64,000 nt of DNA from Pezicula radicicola (GCA_003008705.1 PDUO01000007.1:526123-590122), one strand, 5' to 3'; positions 44,701 through 58,154 are shown, numbered from the stretch's first letter. The notes: a model not told the origin generated them from the sequence alone. Translations and numbers: made by a program.

Positions 44701-47616
44701 TCATTCGCTGGCCAGGCATCATAGCTTTCTTCAACTTCTCAAAGTCGTCACTAACACATTTTTCTGCCGTTTGGATGGAAAAGGCATCGGGTCCTGCATC
44801 CGGTTCACCCTTCACAACAACTGCGAGAGCTGGCAATCGACCCTGTGAAACTTTGCCAACATCCCGGAAGGTGTTGAACAATTGCGAGCACTGCGCACGA
44901 ACAAGCTGAGTATAGCTTACAAGGTCTCGATAATGCATGGGGCGGTCTGATTCGATGATATCTAATAAGATATTCCTGAATCGTTCCAAAGGTTGTGTAT
45001 TTCCATGGCAGCTCTTTGCGAACTCATCGACAATTATAGCTGCAGTAAGCTGGGTTGATGAGAATGCAGAGTTCATGCCAGGAACGATACTAGCCTCGTA
45101 TACTTCGAGTGCTGGGGGAGGCAAAAGGGACATCAGGAAACCCATTGCTCGTGCTGCGGAGACCCGAGATCTGATAAGAATATCCATACCAACTAAGTCA
45201 ACGTCTCCTTGCATCATATGGCCATCAACATCATGGGAAGGAGATGGCTGAATTGGTTCCACGACTTTGGTCGACTTGCGTCGCTTCTTCGCAGGTGGTG
45301 TATCTGTGGTAGGGGAGATGGGCTGAGAGCCGGTATTCGTAGGAACTATACCAGTTGGAAGGGTATAAGTGTTTCCAGATGGCTTCAAGAATAAGGTCGC
45401 ATTCATAGGTAATGGATGTCGTGAGACTCCAATTGGATGGAGCGTTAGTTGCATGAGAGTATCGGTGTGTGGCGCGAACTCGTTGGCTAGCTGGTGTGGG
45501 TCCTTTGAAAGGAATGTCACTAGTGCGGTCCATACTTCTAACGAAAGCCTTAAGGTGTCCTCGTTGCGTTCAACCAATATATTCTGGAAAATCAAACGCA
45601 AGATTTTACCATTCAGCCAATCTCTCGTTCCATCTCCTTCAATGTTGACGAATGTGAGCAAAGCCCGTAGCACTGCTGATCGAACCGAGGTGATCGTATG
45701 TCGCAAGAAAGGGTACAAACGGGGAACCAGTAGGCCGAATGATTGTTCTGAATCTCTAGCGGCGTTCTTTTTCATGGCTTCCAGCACCTCCGGGAAACTA
45801 CAAAGTTTTGCAAGGAGATCCATGATCTTACCAGTACTGGCACTAAGATCATCACCGAGGTTTGAGAGACATTCCCACACGATGTTGATAAGACCATCTA
45901 GCGCCTCTGGCCGCAGATTTACAAACTCTTTAGCGATGGGAATGAGTGTTTGAGCACTAACAGAGCGAACGTCATCATCCCAGTCTCCGAGGCCTTTCAT
46001 GACGGCTCCGATGACTTGGTCAATCATATCGTTGTCGCTAAGTAATAGGTCGTTTCGTACAGAAACAAGGTAGCGGAGTCCAATCATACCGCCATGACAG
46101 ACAGTCCACACCTGCTTGTCAAGCTGGAGATCATCCTGCATGACCATCCGGTACAATAATCTCTGGACTGAGTACACAGTTGTGGCGGGTAAGTGAATTA
46201 GTAAAACTCCGAGTGTCATTCCAACGCTCTCTCGAATTGGCGCAACGACGCTGTCTGAGACATAGTCGCCAAATCGATCAAGCATCAGAACGCAACATAT
46301 TCGACAAGCAAGATCGTCAAGATAACGTCGGTTGAGAATATCGTTCTCTGCTCGAGTCTTACCCTTCTCGCGGCCTGCTCCCGCGCCATGTACTTTAATG
46401 ATCTCTCTAATACCCATGGCAGCGCCATGCCGGACATCCCATTGAGGATCGAACAAGTCTACCATCAGGAATTCACAGAGACGCTCGTAAGGCCATCCGG
46501 CACCTGCGGTCTCCTCATCTGTCTCTAGTTCCGATTTAATTGGTAGGACTGGCCCCTTGAACTCTGAGACAACTTTCGAATCTTCGTCAACTTCAGACGA
46601 CCTCTCCAAGGAGAAATAGTCTGATACGCCATTCTTTGAATCAGCGACATCTCGCATTACCGCATCCTGATCACTCTCTGAGGGGTTAAATGTGTTCGTA
46701 CGCCGAACTGAAAGGTCTACGAGTCTATTCTTGCCAGCATTGGACTGTGCTTCTCGTTTTCGTTTGCGTTTTAGTTGATTAAGCTGTCTAGCACTGAGTC
46801 CAGTCTCTTCTGTTGGAGTTGCAGGGGTTTTGCCATTTGTAACGGAGTGTCCATTGGGTGTATTAGTGCTAGGAGTTGAGCTGCCGTTACTGTGGCCGTT
46901 TTGCTTGGGGACAGGCAGGTCAATGTCCATTTCTTCCTCAAAGTATTCTCCTAGAAGTCCGAGACGGCCCGCAAGACTTTTCTTCTGGTGAGCCAAGCGT
47001 TGTGCGGGGTCAAGAGAGGCAAGCGCCCAGTCGACATCTTTGCCGCCACCTCGAACCAATTCCTTTCCATATTTAAGAATAGAGATGATGTCCAGGGTAT
47101 CTAGACTTAATTGCCCTTCGGCGAGCGGTGTAGGTTCATCGACATATTCTTTCTTTACACCATTCTCTTCTTTCTTGGGTTCATCCTTTGCTGCTTCGTC
47201 GCCGGCGTTTGGATCATGAAGCTCGGCGTTAGCCACAATACCACCCAAAGCCTTGGCCGCAGCGATTCGAGTCTCCCATACTTTACTGCGAAGATACGGT
47301 ACGACTCTAGTTAATAAGTTGAACAGCTCTTCAGGGTGAGCTTTTTGAACATCAGCAAGTTGTTGCGCTGCAGTAGTTCGTATGAGCTGTGTACTGCCCG
47401 TCTCCAATAATCTAAGTTGTTCATAAAAAAATTAGCCATCTCATCGTAGTTGGATGGAAGAGAGCTGTGTAAGAAGGAAGTAGTATTCTGCCGAAGAATA
47501 GCCAGGTACGAGGGATGGATTAACTCACGTGACGAGGCGGTCTAATCTAGATCATGTGATGTCAGCCCGAAGTTCGGCTTTGCGCGGGAGATTCGTGAAA
47601 CTCACCTTGATGCCAT
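41708..47616 (-). CDS. MOT1: TBP-associated Swi2/Snf2 ATPase Mot1 (BTAF1)
   Basis: Exons are 47616..47606, 47546..47529, 47411..42051 and 41993..41708, with introns of 59, 117 and 57 bp, giving 1891 residues. The two tiny first exons restore MASRLDRLVTLLETGSTQLI, the conserved Mot1 start. N-terminal HEAT repeats include QLADVQKAHPEELFNLLTRV and WETRIAAAKALGGIV, and bind TBP. A Mot1-type central domain follows, then the helicase: DDMGLGKTLQT (Walker A, about 1330), DEGHLIKNP (motif II, about 1440), LILSGTPIQNN, LLTTSVGGLGLNLTGAD and DRAHRIGQKK. The C-terminus ends DLEGFLKSMK. Mot1 uses ATP to strip TBP from DNA and redistribute it between promoters. No lesion is seen. Confidence 0.97.
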
Positions 47617-49229
47617 GTTTAAAACGCGTTCAGCATTATCTGAAAGGCAAATACTGGTGAATCACAAAAGCCATGGGAGTTGTTGAAATTGAAGAATCTA
47701 CACGGCGTAATAAAGAGAAATGAAGTAAATAGAAGAAGAAGAAGAACAAACAAAGATGATGATGATGATGATGACGATATTAACGGTCGCGTTTGTAACT
47801 GTCGATTTGGCGCAGGTTGTATATTAAATAGTAAAGGTCGTCAGCCTTGAGGACGAGGTTGAGGGTGGTTCCTTGGATATTAGGCAACAGATGGTGGTGG
47901 CCGCGATTGGTGGGCTGCAAAGGCTTCATGCGATCACAAAAATTGGATGGGCGCGGATTTTGGGCGGATCATGTTGCTCCTTATATCCTTCGTTAAAAAA
48001 GGTGCGCACCCTGGACGGGAGGGCGCTAACCTAAAATGGCGCTAGCTGTAAAATCTATTCGCTAAACTTGCTGTGCTTGCCTCGCGCGATGCGATCTTGT
48101 GTTTTGGTATGAGGATCATCACAGAATAATCAGAGATTCCATCTACCGCAATAACTGAATCACGATACCATCACCCTTCTACTCATGGAGTCCGCTGTCT
48201 TGTACGACTTCGTAGTACATGTGTGTGGGTGTTGATCATCATAACCTCGACGAAAGTCCGCTGAGTCCGCTCCCGGTTGATGAGATGGTGCCAAAGGGCA
48301 AAGGGTAAGCGCCACTTGCCGCAGTAAGGATTCCATGTCAGGGGGAAATGCATCCAGCAACAGAAATATCTGGGGAAACTACGACTGTACAAAAGCACCG
48401 TAAAATATTAATTAACGCTCCAACAAACGAGAAACATGACGACCAGGTTGTGATCCAAGCTGGCGGATACGAACGTAGCTTACCAGACCATCATTTTCCG
48501 CATGATCATGATCGCAAAAGTTGTAAATCCTTTTCAGCCTCAAACCCGACACGTGTAATAAAGTCTCGAGGACATCTGTCACGATAAACGTCGCCCCGAA
48601 TGGCAGAGCCACAACAAGGCTACCACCATTTTACAATCTGTACCTACCTATGTGGCTGGCAGAAAGAAAATTTAAATTTTTTTTTTCAAAAAAAAAAAAA
48701 GGAATAATAACAAATCATCAGTGAATGCCATCACCAGGTATCTACTATCACATCGTCCTTTCTACGGTACTTTCGTACGAAAATACTGTACAGCACCTTC
48801 AGGTTGTGAACAAAGATATTGTCCAGACGAACTCGGCTGTCAAAGAGAATCACCAACAAGGCAACCTGAACTTTTTATGTTTCAGCCTGATATAGACACT
48901 CCTCACATGACCTACGAGGACCGTATCATACTGTAGACCGGAGTTTGTGCATGCTGTGCACAATTAGTGAAACCAGCTAAGCCTCTTCGAGCGAAGCCAA
49001 CTGTACCAACGACGTATCTGTATCGCTTGGGACCTTGAACTATTGTGAACTCTATGCGCTTCAACAACCAACGACTCTTGATTTACCTTTTTTTTCTTAT
49101 ACATCCAACCTGCTAGCCAGCCTTGCCAGGTAGCCTGAGGAATTGCCTGGTAGCAGTCCACTTTCCCTCAATGCGGTGACATCGACTTCTGGAGCCCTAC
49201 CTTCTATCTCCTCGCTGCGGCCTGCCTTC
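47617..49229. other. Divergent promoter region (MOT1 / Ark-type kinase)
   Basis: A 1.6-kb spacer between two genes reading away from each other. It holds simple repeats, (GAA)n at 47731-47745 and (GAT)n at 47755-47774, and a T-run/A-run pair at 48678-48701. Short frames at 48160-48936 show no domain. The 5' UTR of the kinase probably occupies the last few hundred bases. Confidence 0.5.
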
Positions 49230-52200
49230 ATGGCTTCCTACAATTCTGCGATGCCGGGAACCACCTCTCGACCGGCTTCCTATGCCGCCGCCTTGCCCAT
49301 GGTTGATCCAACAGCGCCAGCTGGCACATTTGCGCCGGGGACCAGGATACAAGTGGGAGACCATAAGGTCGTTATTCAGAAGTACTTCTCCGAGGGAGGT
49401 TTCGCCCATGTCTACCTGGTCAAGATGCCGAAACCTATTGATGGGACCGATATTGCAGTTTTGAAGCGAGTGGCTGTCCCCGACAAGGAGAATCTGGCGA
49501 ACATGAGGACCGAGGTAGAGACGATGAAGAAGTTGAAGGGTCACAGGCCAATTGTCACATACTACGACTCACATGCGTCACAACTGAAAGGAGGGGGCTA
49601 CGAGGTGTTCCTACTCATGGAGTTCTGTAATGGCGGTGGTCTCATTGATTTCATGAATACGCGACTACAGAATCGATTGACTGAACCTGAAATTCTGAAG
49701 ATCTTCTCAGATGTAGCGGAAGGCGTGGCCTGCATGCACTATCTACAACCTCCGCTCCTACACCGAGATTTGAAAGTCGAAAATGTCCTTATAACCACCT
49801 CCGCAAGAGGCTCCAAGAGATTTAAGCTCTGCGATTTCGGTTCCACTGCTCCTCCACGGCCGGCTGGGCAAACCGCCCAAGAGTGTGCCCTCATCGCGGA
49901 CGACGTACAAAAACATACTACAATGCAATACCGAAGTCCAGAAATGGTTGATGTATATCGGAAGCAGCCAATAGACGAGAAATCAGATATTTGGGCTTTA
50001 GGCGTGCTATTATACAAGTTGTGCTACTACACGACGCCCTTTGAGGCCCAAGGCCAACTGGCCATTCTAAATGCCAGCTTCAAGTTTCCTGCATACCCAG
50101 CCTTCTCGGACAAGTTGAAGAAGCTCATTGGTACGTTGGATAGTATCCAGGTTAGTGGTGTAAATGCTGATTTTCACAGCGTCGATGTTGAAGGAAAATC
50201 CCAAATCTCGTCCAAATATCTATCAAGTTCTCCGTGAGGCTTGTCTAATGCAAGGAATTGAGGTCCCAATAAAAGATGTATGCTTTCACATGAATAGGGC
50301 CATTTCAAAGCTCACCTATTGTAGATATATGCCACAAGGACGGAATCAGAATCACGGCGCAATCAACAACTACCACCAACAGATCAGCAATTTACCTCTC
50401 CACCCCCTATAGTTGGGGCAGTATTCTCCCCTCCTGCACCACAGCAGACTGTAATCCCCGAGGTAGTTCCCATGAGGAGAGGGAGACCCACAGCTGGTTC
50501 ATCTGCGCATGCTGCAAAACCGAGTCCATCACCAATGAGGGGCACCGCTTCGGACCCGTTTGCCGCCTTGGACTCGAAGTCTCCTGCAGGCGCAGTGGAC
50601 GAAATTTCCAGTCGTTTCCCCAGCCTGGATCAGTTTTCCTTGCTTCATGATCATGGTAGCAAATTTGAGTTTGATGGAGGCTCAACAGCATCTACGAAAA
50701 CAAATAAGCTCGATGAGCGTGTGACGCAGAAATTAGCAGATGATGCTTTTGCAGTCTCTGCTCAAGGCAGAAGCGCTGCATCTGCGGCAGGTCCTCCGGG
50801 GTCGACAGTAAGTCGTGCTCAAAAGATTATCTCAAACAACCCGGAATTGCAATCTGTCTCTGCTAGTGTGGCCCCAGTCTACCAGCCCACGCCCAGTCGA
50901 TCAAATATGGTGTCAACAGGCACCATGACTTCACCGACTCCACCGCCCGGAGGCCAACAAGCATCACCTTACAATCCATATCCCATACACCGCTTCCCTG
51001 CAGGATCTGATCACCATAGAGCATCCAGTCTTCCAAGAACCCAAGATCCAACGACAGCAAAGCAACCCCAACGCCAAGAAGATCAAGCTTCACTGCAGCC
51101 CCATTCTCTACCCCGGAATTCGTCGTTCGAGAAACGGCCAGGCCATATAAGGCACATATCAGCCTCATCGCGCCCTTCTCTTGAGGGTGGAAGACCAGGT
51201 GTTGATGCGGTTGATCCAATTACCAGGACAAAATCAAGCAATGCTCGAACGCGGCCGACAAGTACATATTTGGAGTCAAATATGGACTTCCTCCGTGAGA
51301 AAGAAACAGAAAGGAGAACATCCATCGACAAGTCACGGAAATCTATGGATAGACCTCGACCTTCACTTGATCAGTCACGTCCATTATATTCTAAGCCTAC
51401 AGAAACAGCTGTTGGTGGAGATTCAGGGTCCGAGGCAGAGACCAATATCGAGTCAAATGTTGACTTTCTTCAAACGATGGAGGCAAAACGTCGTAGTAGT
51501 AGCTCGAAGAAAGAGAAACGCACAAGTTTACCTTCTATGTCTTTGTCGGGCACAAAAAATCTTCTTGCTGGAAAGTTCGGCGATGCTTTCAAGAGGTTCG
51601 AGAATAACACCAGCACTCCCCCTGGACCTCGGACTCCCAGTCCGTTACAGGAGCTCGGACGAAAAGACCTCACACCAATCGCTGGCTCTGAAGCCACTGA
51701 TGGACGAAGCGACGACGGGAATGTACTTGATGATGCCGATGACTTACCCCCTGAACAAAGACGGGAGATTGAACGAAGACGTCTTTCAATGGAGGAGAAG
51801 CGAGTTGCAAATGCAGCAGCCGAATATCGGAAACGGCTAGCAGACCGAGATGCAGGCTCAACGCCAAAGAGCATTGGTGGTGTATCGCGTGCAGCAAGCA
51901 TCCAACACAAGGTCAAGTCCCTCCTTGACGAGAACCAAAATCCATCACCCAAGAAAACAGCAGAAGGCTATGGACGATACACTAACAATGCATCTCCAAC
52001 ACAGGCTAGTCAGTTTGAAAGACAGCCTCAATCTCAGAATCCCTACATGAATCCCTCTCTCGTTCGAAAACCTCTGGCCACCAATAATCTTGTCCATCCG
52101 CAATCATCTCCTGTACGAGGCGATCTGAATTACGCCAAGCCCAGACCTCAACATCAAATATCTTCACCTGCGCTGGCTAGCAAGACTGGCACAGCTAGAC

Positions 52201-52457
52201 CCAGCGCTCCTCCCAAACCTATACACCTGAATAGCGTCAGCACAGGGCCTCGGTCTCAATTCATCTCCGGATCGCCTCCAAAGCCAATGCCTCTACCAAG
52301 CCGGCCTGCTATACAAGCGAGGCCGGATATGACGACTCAGGAGAAGGAAGATTATATTACTGATTTCAGCAAGAGGTTTCCCAGCTTATCCGGGATAGAA
52401 ATGGTGGAGACAGATATTGTGATTGATGAGAAAGGTGGCCGGTCAAGAGAGATATAG
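49230..52457 (+). CDS. Ark1/Prk1-family (NAK) serine/threonine kinase
   Basis: Exons are 49230..50130, 50180..50277 and 50325..52457, with introns of 49 bp (GTACGT..CACAG) and 47 bp (GTATGC..TGTAG), giving 1043 residues. The kinase domain occupies about residues 35-325: FSEGGFAHVYLVK (Gly loop), VLKRV (lysine), LLMEFCNGGGLIDFMN, LLHRDLKVENVL (catalytic Asp near 178) and KLCDFGSTAPP, a DFG loop, then QYRSPEMVDVY. LKENPKSRPNIYQVLR closes the lobe. The long tail is Ser/Pro/Gln-rich with repeated FPSLDQFSLLH-like and FPSLSGIEM motifs. Ark1, Prk1 and Akl1 phosphorylate endocytic coat proteins at actin patches to switch off assembly. The start is the first ATG in frame. Confidence 0.92.
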
Positions 52458-53473
52458 CGTGCTTCGTATGATCTATGTATGGTTAATGAAGCGGGCTTGC
52501 ATTGGTTATAGGACAGTCCATGATAGTTATTTAGTAATCTACTAAAATTCTGGACTAAGGGTTTGAACCACTTGCATTCTTGAAATAAGCCTTGTGATAC
52601 ATCGTTCTAGTCTGCATCTGCTTGCTTAATAGGGATTTGATCACAGCTATTGACTTGTACTAATTCCATTACCTCCTGAACACATGCTGAAGAACATAGA
52701 CATAGAAATTAACTCATCTCTTTATTTGGAATGTTAATGCCAATCCCAATCCCAATGCTAATCTGCATTATGTATGCCTAAATAACAAGCAAATTCTATG
52801 ACATGGACAAAGGGAAATTCCTATAATCTTCTCTCTTCTACTTGCTCTTACTACTTAACTCGCTTAGCTCTAGCTAGAACCTGTTAAGTCGCTCGCATAT
52901 TTCCCTAGCATGTATAAAAGAAGAGATATGAAATGCTTCTTAAATATAGTCAGCAAGAAAAAGATTCATCCAGATAATCTCCTGAATCCTGCTGTAATAA
53001 TGGACTAAGAATAATATACTCCTAGAGAGCAAAAAAAATATAGGATCTGCTAATTCTAGGCTATTTTTTGTTTGATTCCTATGCTATTATTATGTGATAT
53101 AGCGTTGTTTTTAATTAAGATAGACTCTGCCCCTATTTTGTTTTTATGGTATCTAGTCTATAGAGACCAGAAAGGTTTCTACAGAATGTAGGCATCACTA
53201 CGTACCTAACTATAGTTAGTTGTTTAAATTTAGTAATTTACTTGATTTGAGTAATAGACTTTATTAGCCTTGTTAAGGAACGAGGCTTCTATTTGGTAGC
53301 AATTTTGGTAGTTTTAAGATAGCAGAGGCTAAATACAGTAGTGCTGGCATTTGAATTAACAGGAAAATGACCTGGAATTAGTAGACCCCAAAAATATATA
53401 CAAGAACTTGCAAAGTGCAGGCACACAGCCTATACGATATTCCACCAACCCACATCACAACTCAGATCCCAAA
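52458..53473. other. Intergenic between convergent genes
   Basis: AT-rich spacer with both 3' regions. A TAATTTACTTGATTTGAGTAA segment near 53230 resembles the internal motif of the MITE-like family but has no inverted ends. No gene is supported. Confidence 0.45.
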
Positions 53474-54747
53474 CTAAGGATACAAAACCAAAGGGCTAGG
53501 GCCCTGAGCCGTTCCCAAAGAAGTCTCAAACTGCAACTTCCACCAATCAACTCTCTTCCGATCCTGCATAAACTGTCTAAACCCACTCGTCTGAGTCGTA
53601 TTACTAGTATAAACAGTCCCACCAATATCCAAAGATTTCCTGGGTGATCCACTAGTAGTAGCAGATTGAAATTCATCACTTGTAAGCCAAGCCAACATAA
53701 GTTTTGCTGTCTCCGGTCTCTTGGTTGAAGACATAGCTGCTACTGTTTGTGCCCATGCCATATGCTGTTCTGGTGCTGCTGGTGTTGATGTAAGAATGTA
53801 TGATGCGTTTGATGGTGGGAAACCTGTGAAACCGAGGACTCTTCCTTTTGGTGATGTACCTGATGCTGATGCACTGGCGTTATTATGATTATCGCGGATT
53901 ACGAAACCGGGTGTTGCGCTTCCTCGGACCCGTTGAACATCTTGTTCTACTAATGCATCCAGCCATTCGAACCCGTATTTCTCGACTATTATGGAGAAGA
54001 GATAGCAGACTGCGTCATCGTCATTGGGATATGTGGCTACGATCTTGCTTTTCCATTTGGGATCTAGGATGTCGGCGTAGCTTATTGGAACATCGGTTTC
54101 TGATACCAAACTACTATCGTAGATAAAGTCTCCAAACCCGTCTGAAGAGCTTAGTTAGTACAAGAAATCAGAGAGATGCTAGGTAAGCAGTAGCAAGCAG
54201 AAGAAACTTACAAATGCCCATCGGCAAAAAAGCACCATCAAGATCCTTCTCCCCATTGTACAAATCCTCAAAAGTAGCAGGCTTATAAAACAACAAACGA
54301 TCTTCCTCCTTCCAACGTTGAAAATCGTGTAGAGTCTGTAGGATGGCAATATCAACGGTTTCATTCTTAGCCCAGAATGCTCGATCGATTCGACTATCGT
54401 GGTATTTTGAGAGGTCGACTGTTAGATCCAGAGTGATGTTGGGAAATCGTGCTGCCCATGCTGTTTTTATTGTACTTCCTTGGGTGCCGGCTTGTAATTT
54501 GTTTTGTTAGTTTCTAGGTATGATTGATGATGGTTGGGTGTTTTTTTTTGCGTACAGAGATAATGATGGGAGAGGAAGATTACTTACCATCACCGCCTGA
54601 CACAACTACTAGTTTTCCATCTTCTTTTACGGCTTCGGCGTATATTTCATCGAGTGTTCGAGTGTCGATTGGGACATTGTTTACTCGTGCGAAGGAGGTG
54701 CTGAGTAGGGTGCTCAGGGCAAGGAGTCGGGCTGCTGAGAGAAGCAT
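53474..54747 (-). CDS. Secreted extracellular solute-binding protein (bacterial ABC-type)
   Basis: Exons are 54747..54588, 54490..54212 and 54141..53474, with introns of 97 bp (GTAAGT..ACAAG) and 70 bp (GTAAGT..TTCAG), giving 368 residues. The first 20 residues form a signal peptide (MLLSAARLLALSTLLSTSFA). The body reads LVVVSGGDAGTQGSTIKTAW, then LTVDLSKYHDSRIDRAFW, AILQTLHDFQRWK, ISYADILDPKWKSKIVATYP and NDDDAVCYLFSIIVEKYG, with RVRGSATPG. This is the layout of family 1 (iron(III)-type) periplasmic binding proteins. In bacteria these feed ABC importers. Fungal secreted versions exist in many ascomycetes with unknown ligand, and no ABC partner lies nearby. Ancient transfer from bacteria is plausible; introns show domestication. 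Confidence 0.85.
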
Positions 54748-56721
54748 GGTGGAATCAAGAAAGTATGACTTTGGACTGGCTTGCCAAAGAAAATTATCAC
54801 AGAAGATGGGAAACTCTTATATGTAATTCACAAGAGAGAGAGAGCAAGGATGAAGTTACAAGGCTAATTATTGTCTGATCTTACCATTACTGCAGGTGCA
54901 CTTTACGACGTATTCAGGGAAGGTGCAAACAATTCTTAGGTAAACCAATGATAGATTGATTCCTAAGAACTAATAAAGCTGATAAATAACAACAGAGGCT
55001 GTGCAACTGTGCAAGATGCTGATTTCTCAGCAGCTTTTACCAACAGAACAGTACTCCACCTATCTCATTGCAACAGGTTAATTGATTTGTTAATGACCTT
55101 GCTTAATCCTAGCTGGCGGAGGAGTGTCGTGATGATCTCCTGGTAGGTATCCCTGTTAGTTAACCTTAAGTTTACCTTAAGTCAGTTAAGCTCTCTCGCT
55201 TTCTCGTGTTAGTGTGGAGACTGTACGAAGTGTAATTTGACATCAGATGCTATCATGCTCGAAATGGGGTAAGTTGTGAGAGGTAGACCATTAATCTACC
55301 GAGCGTATGCAGCAAGTCAGGAGAGCAACTCATCGCTTCACTCGCAGGATTGTTACTTAGGAGTATCTTCCAACAGGAGAAAATATCGAGAATCAACCCA
55401 CCAACCCCCACCCCCAAAGATACCACCAAAACGTTTCCTCACCGACATTACCACATACAATACTTCGCACCTTAGAAGTCGAGCTCTCCAAATTTCCTCA
55501 GCCTCCAGGAGTTAATTTTCCCAGCTTTCGGACCAACGATACTGTTCCAATCTAGCTTCGGTACTTGCATGCAGATCAGCATTTTTAGCGTTTAACGACA
55601 AAGATCCGGGCGGGCGCTAGTACAGCTAACACAGAACCTTATTTTTTTCTTATCTGATTCCTAATCAACTAATTATTCTTTGTTTTTTTTTTGAAATCTT
55701 GACAGCTGGTAGCTCGTCATTGTGGCTATGTAGCGACGAAGTAATGTTTTCTGTTAGTAATCGTCGCTTTTCCCTTTATACGACGTACACGAAAGCCGAC
55801 GAATTCAATCTTACATGGCATGGATATCTAACGGTGTTTATTCGGGCTCCGAACAGTTTTTGCTTGGCGTGGTGATGACTTTGATAAGTTAAGCGAGCAC
55901 CTGCTATGTGCTTTAAACTTCTTAGTTTAGAAAGCTTGTGTTTTCTTTAGCTTTTATAGAGATAAATTTCTGGTACAGTGGTATGGTGAACTTTAGCGGT
56001 ACCTATTACCTACACGCCTCTACAAAAAATCGAGAGAGAGAGGGTAACTTGCTAAGTCTTCCCACGAAGTCTATATTTAGGTGATCGACTCACACGAACA
56101 ATATTATAATACTTGGAGGAGTGAGCTTTTATTATAAATGGTTCAGGAAATCAACTACAATTTTAGGTTAACAAGATATAGATAAGAGTAACTCGAATCA
56201 AAAGGCAGAGAAAAAACCCCCACACTTTAAGGATATGTGCGCATAGCTCTGAGCATCATTTTGTTTTTCTTCTAGAATACGCCTCTGATGCATTTATTTG
56301 GCAGTTAAATACCTAGCAAGCTTTGAAGCTCTCAGAACTTTAGACAAGCAAACAAATAACAACTCACATGAAGAAGGTTTAGGCTAGCTTAGGCGACATA
56401 CGAGTCAACAACTAATCTGAAATTCCCCAGCGAATGAGGGCCGTTACCTGAGCATGCCACAGCAGGCTGCTGTGGCTCAGTGAACACGTAAGCTTTACAG
56501 TGGTTGTTAAGACTTAATTATAAGGTTTATATGCTGTATCTTGTATTGCTTGTTCCAATATCTATCTACGGAGTAAGCCGTTGGGACTTAGGAGTCCTTT
56601 AGAGTCCGTCCTCCAGCTATACTACGGGGTGACTATTGTGTCGACTCCGAAATACGCATACTAGATTTCATTATCGAGGAAACAGTGAACTGTTTTGAAC
56701 GATCCTTAGCGGGGACATTAA
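54748..56721. other. Long gene-poor spacer
   Basis: Almost 2 kb without a supportable gene. A frame at 55276-55515 is Pro-rich but has no domain. AT-rich patches and T-runs (55681) suggest old repeat debris. Confidence 0.4.
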
Positions 56722-57300
56722 TTGATCTCCGAGTCCGTGGTTATTCTTCTTCTTCTTCTTCGTCGGGTTTACATGACTCCCATCCAAGGTATTCCATTGC
56801 CTTTAGGTTCTGACATCATTTTGGCCATTGTTCGTTCAGTGTTTCTCTATACTATGTCTGTCTCGTTATCTATGATCTTCTGCTTTGGCCCTCCTCGGGC
56901 AGTACCCAGACCTAAGCTGTGGGTTGTCATTCCATTTCTTCACAACTTCCCTGTAATTTTGGGCCAATTCAAAATCAGGACGAGAGCAATTCCATGCTAA
57001 GTGCGGAGGGACAGTCCCTTATAAACCAAATGTAGTCTCCTTCATTACAGGAACGGCCTGGAAAGACACCTATATTTACAATCCTCTCGAGTTTCTAAAA
57101 GCAATCTCATTAAACCGCAATGCTGCCTTCTAGATATCGATTGCAGATGCTCCAAGTAATAACAGATTTCGAAAGACCATGTGGCACACATTTTCCGATA
57201 AGGCCCTTCGATCTCAAGAACCTCTTGTGAAAGGCTACATTGCTATCTTCTTTGAGACACCGAATAGGTTCCCGAGTCTAGCGGAAATATGGTCATGTGG
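56722..57300 (+). pseudogene. Cytochrome P450 N-terminal relic
   Basis: One frame (56722-57000) ends in PRPKLWVVIPFLHNFPVILG, the PGPKLW-type proline hinge of microsomal P450s. It is followed after a frameshift near 56990 by GGTVPYKPNVVSFITGTAWK, then DTYIYNPLEFLKAISLNRNAAF. A TAG stop (57131-57133) precedes SIADAPSNNRFRKTMWHTFS and DKALRSQEPLVKGYI, the region of helices B' to C where 'R..mshaFS..aL..QEp' is typical. No I-helix, ExxR or heme-Cys segment follows, so more than half the gene is lost. Original function cannot be inferred. Confidence 0.8.
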
Positions 57301-57967
57301 TAATATGTGTTGTGCTTTCAGATGTGTCGCAAAGTCTAGTTTGTTTAGATGATAAGCGAAGACACATTATTCACATTACTAAGCGGACTTATAGCCACTA
57401 AAGTATCGAGTTAGCTAAGCGATCGCTTGGAAATCTGCTTTGGAGTTGAAAGATTTTGAAGTGTACGAACTCCACCAGTATTATATTGAGCGGACAAACT
57501 GAGTTTTAATGTCATGTCTTTATTTGGTTCAACATCAAGCGAAGCACGATATAGATACTTCTTTAGCCCAGAAACTGTTTGCCATCTCAAATAAACTCCT
57601 AATTTGAGCGCTTATTATTCTGAGGTGTATCAGGATTACTCACTCAACTTCAGTAATTGTATCTTCAGGTTCAAATGACGTGGCAGTGACAACAGTTTGG
57701 TGGACATCTTGCGATTTTTGTATTAACCTCCTGCTTCATATATTTATCTCTAAGTGTTAAAACCTTAACTGTTAATATCTATGGGAGTTCTAAATAAGTT
57801 AGTGTATTTCAAGGGCTAGTCGAACTGTCCCAAGGATTGGGGAGCTATTGACTCTACTGCTGAAAGAATAAAGAACAGAGCAGAACTTGCGTTTGCGTTT
57901 TTCTCCTGGGCACACAACAAAAACAACAACACAATTGCTATTTTTCTTCTTAGAAATACACCTCCCG
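57301..57967. other. Intergenic after P450 relic
   Basis: No P450 3' portion is found here. The last 150 bp stay open in the frame of the following repeat (visible as GAIDSTAERIKNR and AFAFFSWAHNKNNN), but no ATG opens that frame. Confidence 0.4.
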
Positions 57968-58154
57968 TCTTAGGTGTTATATCTTCCGTCAACTGGTCAG
58001 CCTCAACCATCAGCGCTTCAATCCCGTACACAAGTCATCCAGCCTTCTCGACACCGACCATCTTGGGTGTTATATCTTCCGTTAACGTGTCAACCTCTAC
58101 CATCGAAGCTTCAATCCCGTACAAAAGTCATCCAATTTTCTCGACACTGAGTCA
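57968..58154 (+). repeat. 93-bp direct tandem duplication, in frame (31 codons)
   Basis: Two adjacent 93-bp copies begin CTTAGGTGTTATATCTTCCG and CTTGGGTGTTATATCTTCCG. They encode LGVISSVNWSASTISASIPY.. and LGVISSVNVSTSTIEASIPY.. in the same frame, which is also the frame of the downstream Cys-rich exon. The unit is a whole number of codons. Confidence 0.85.
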
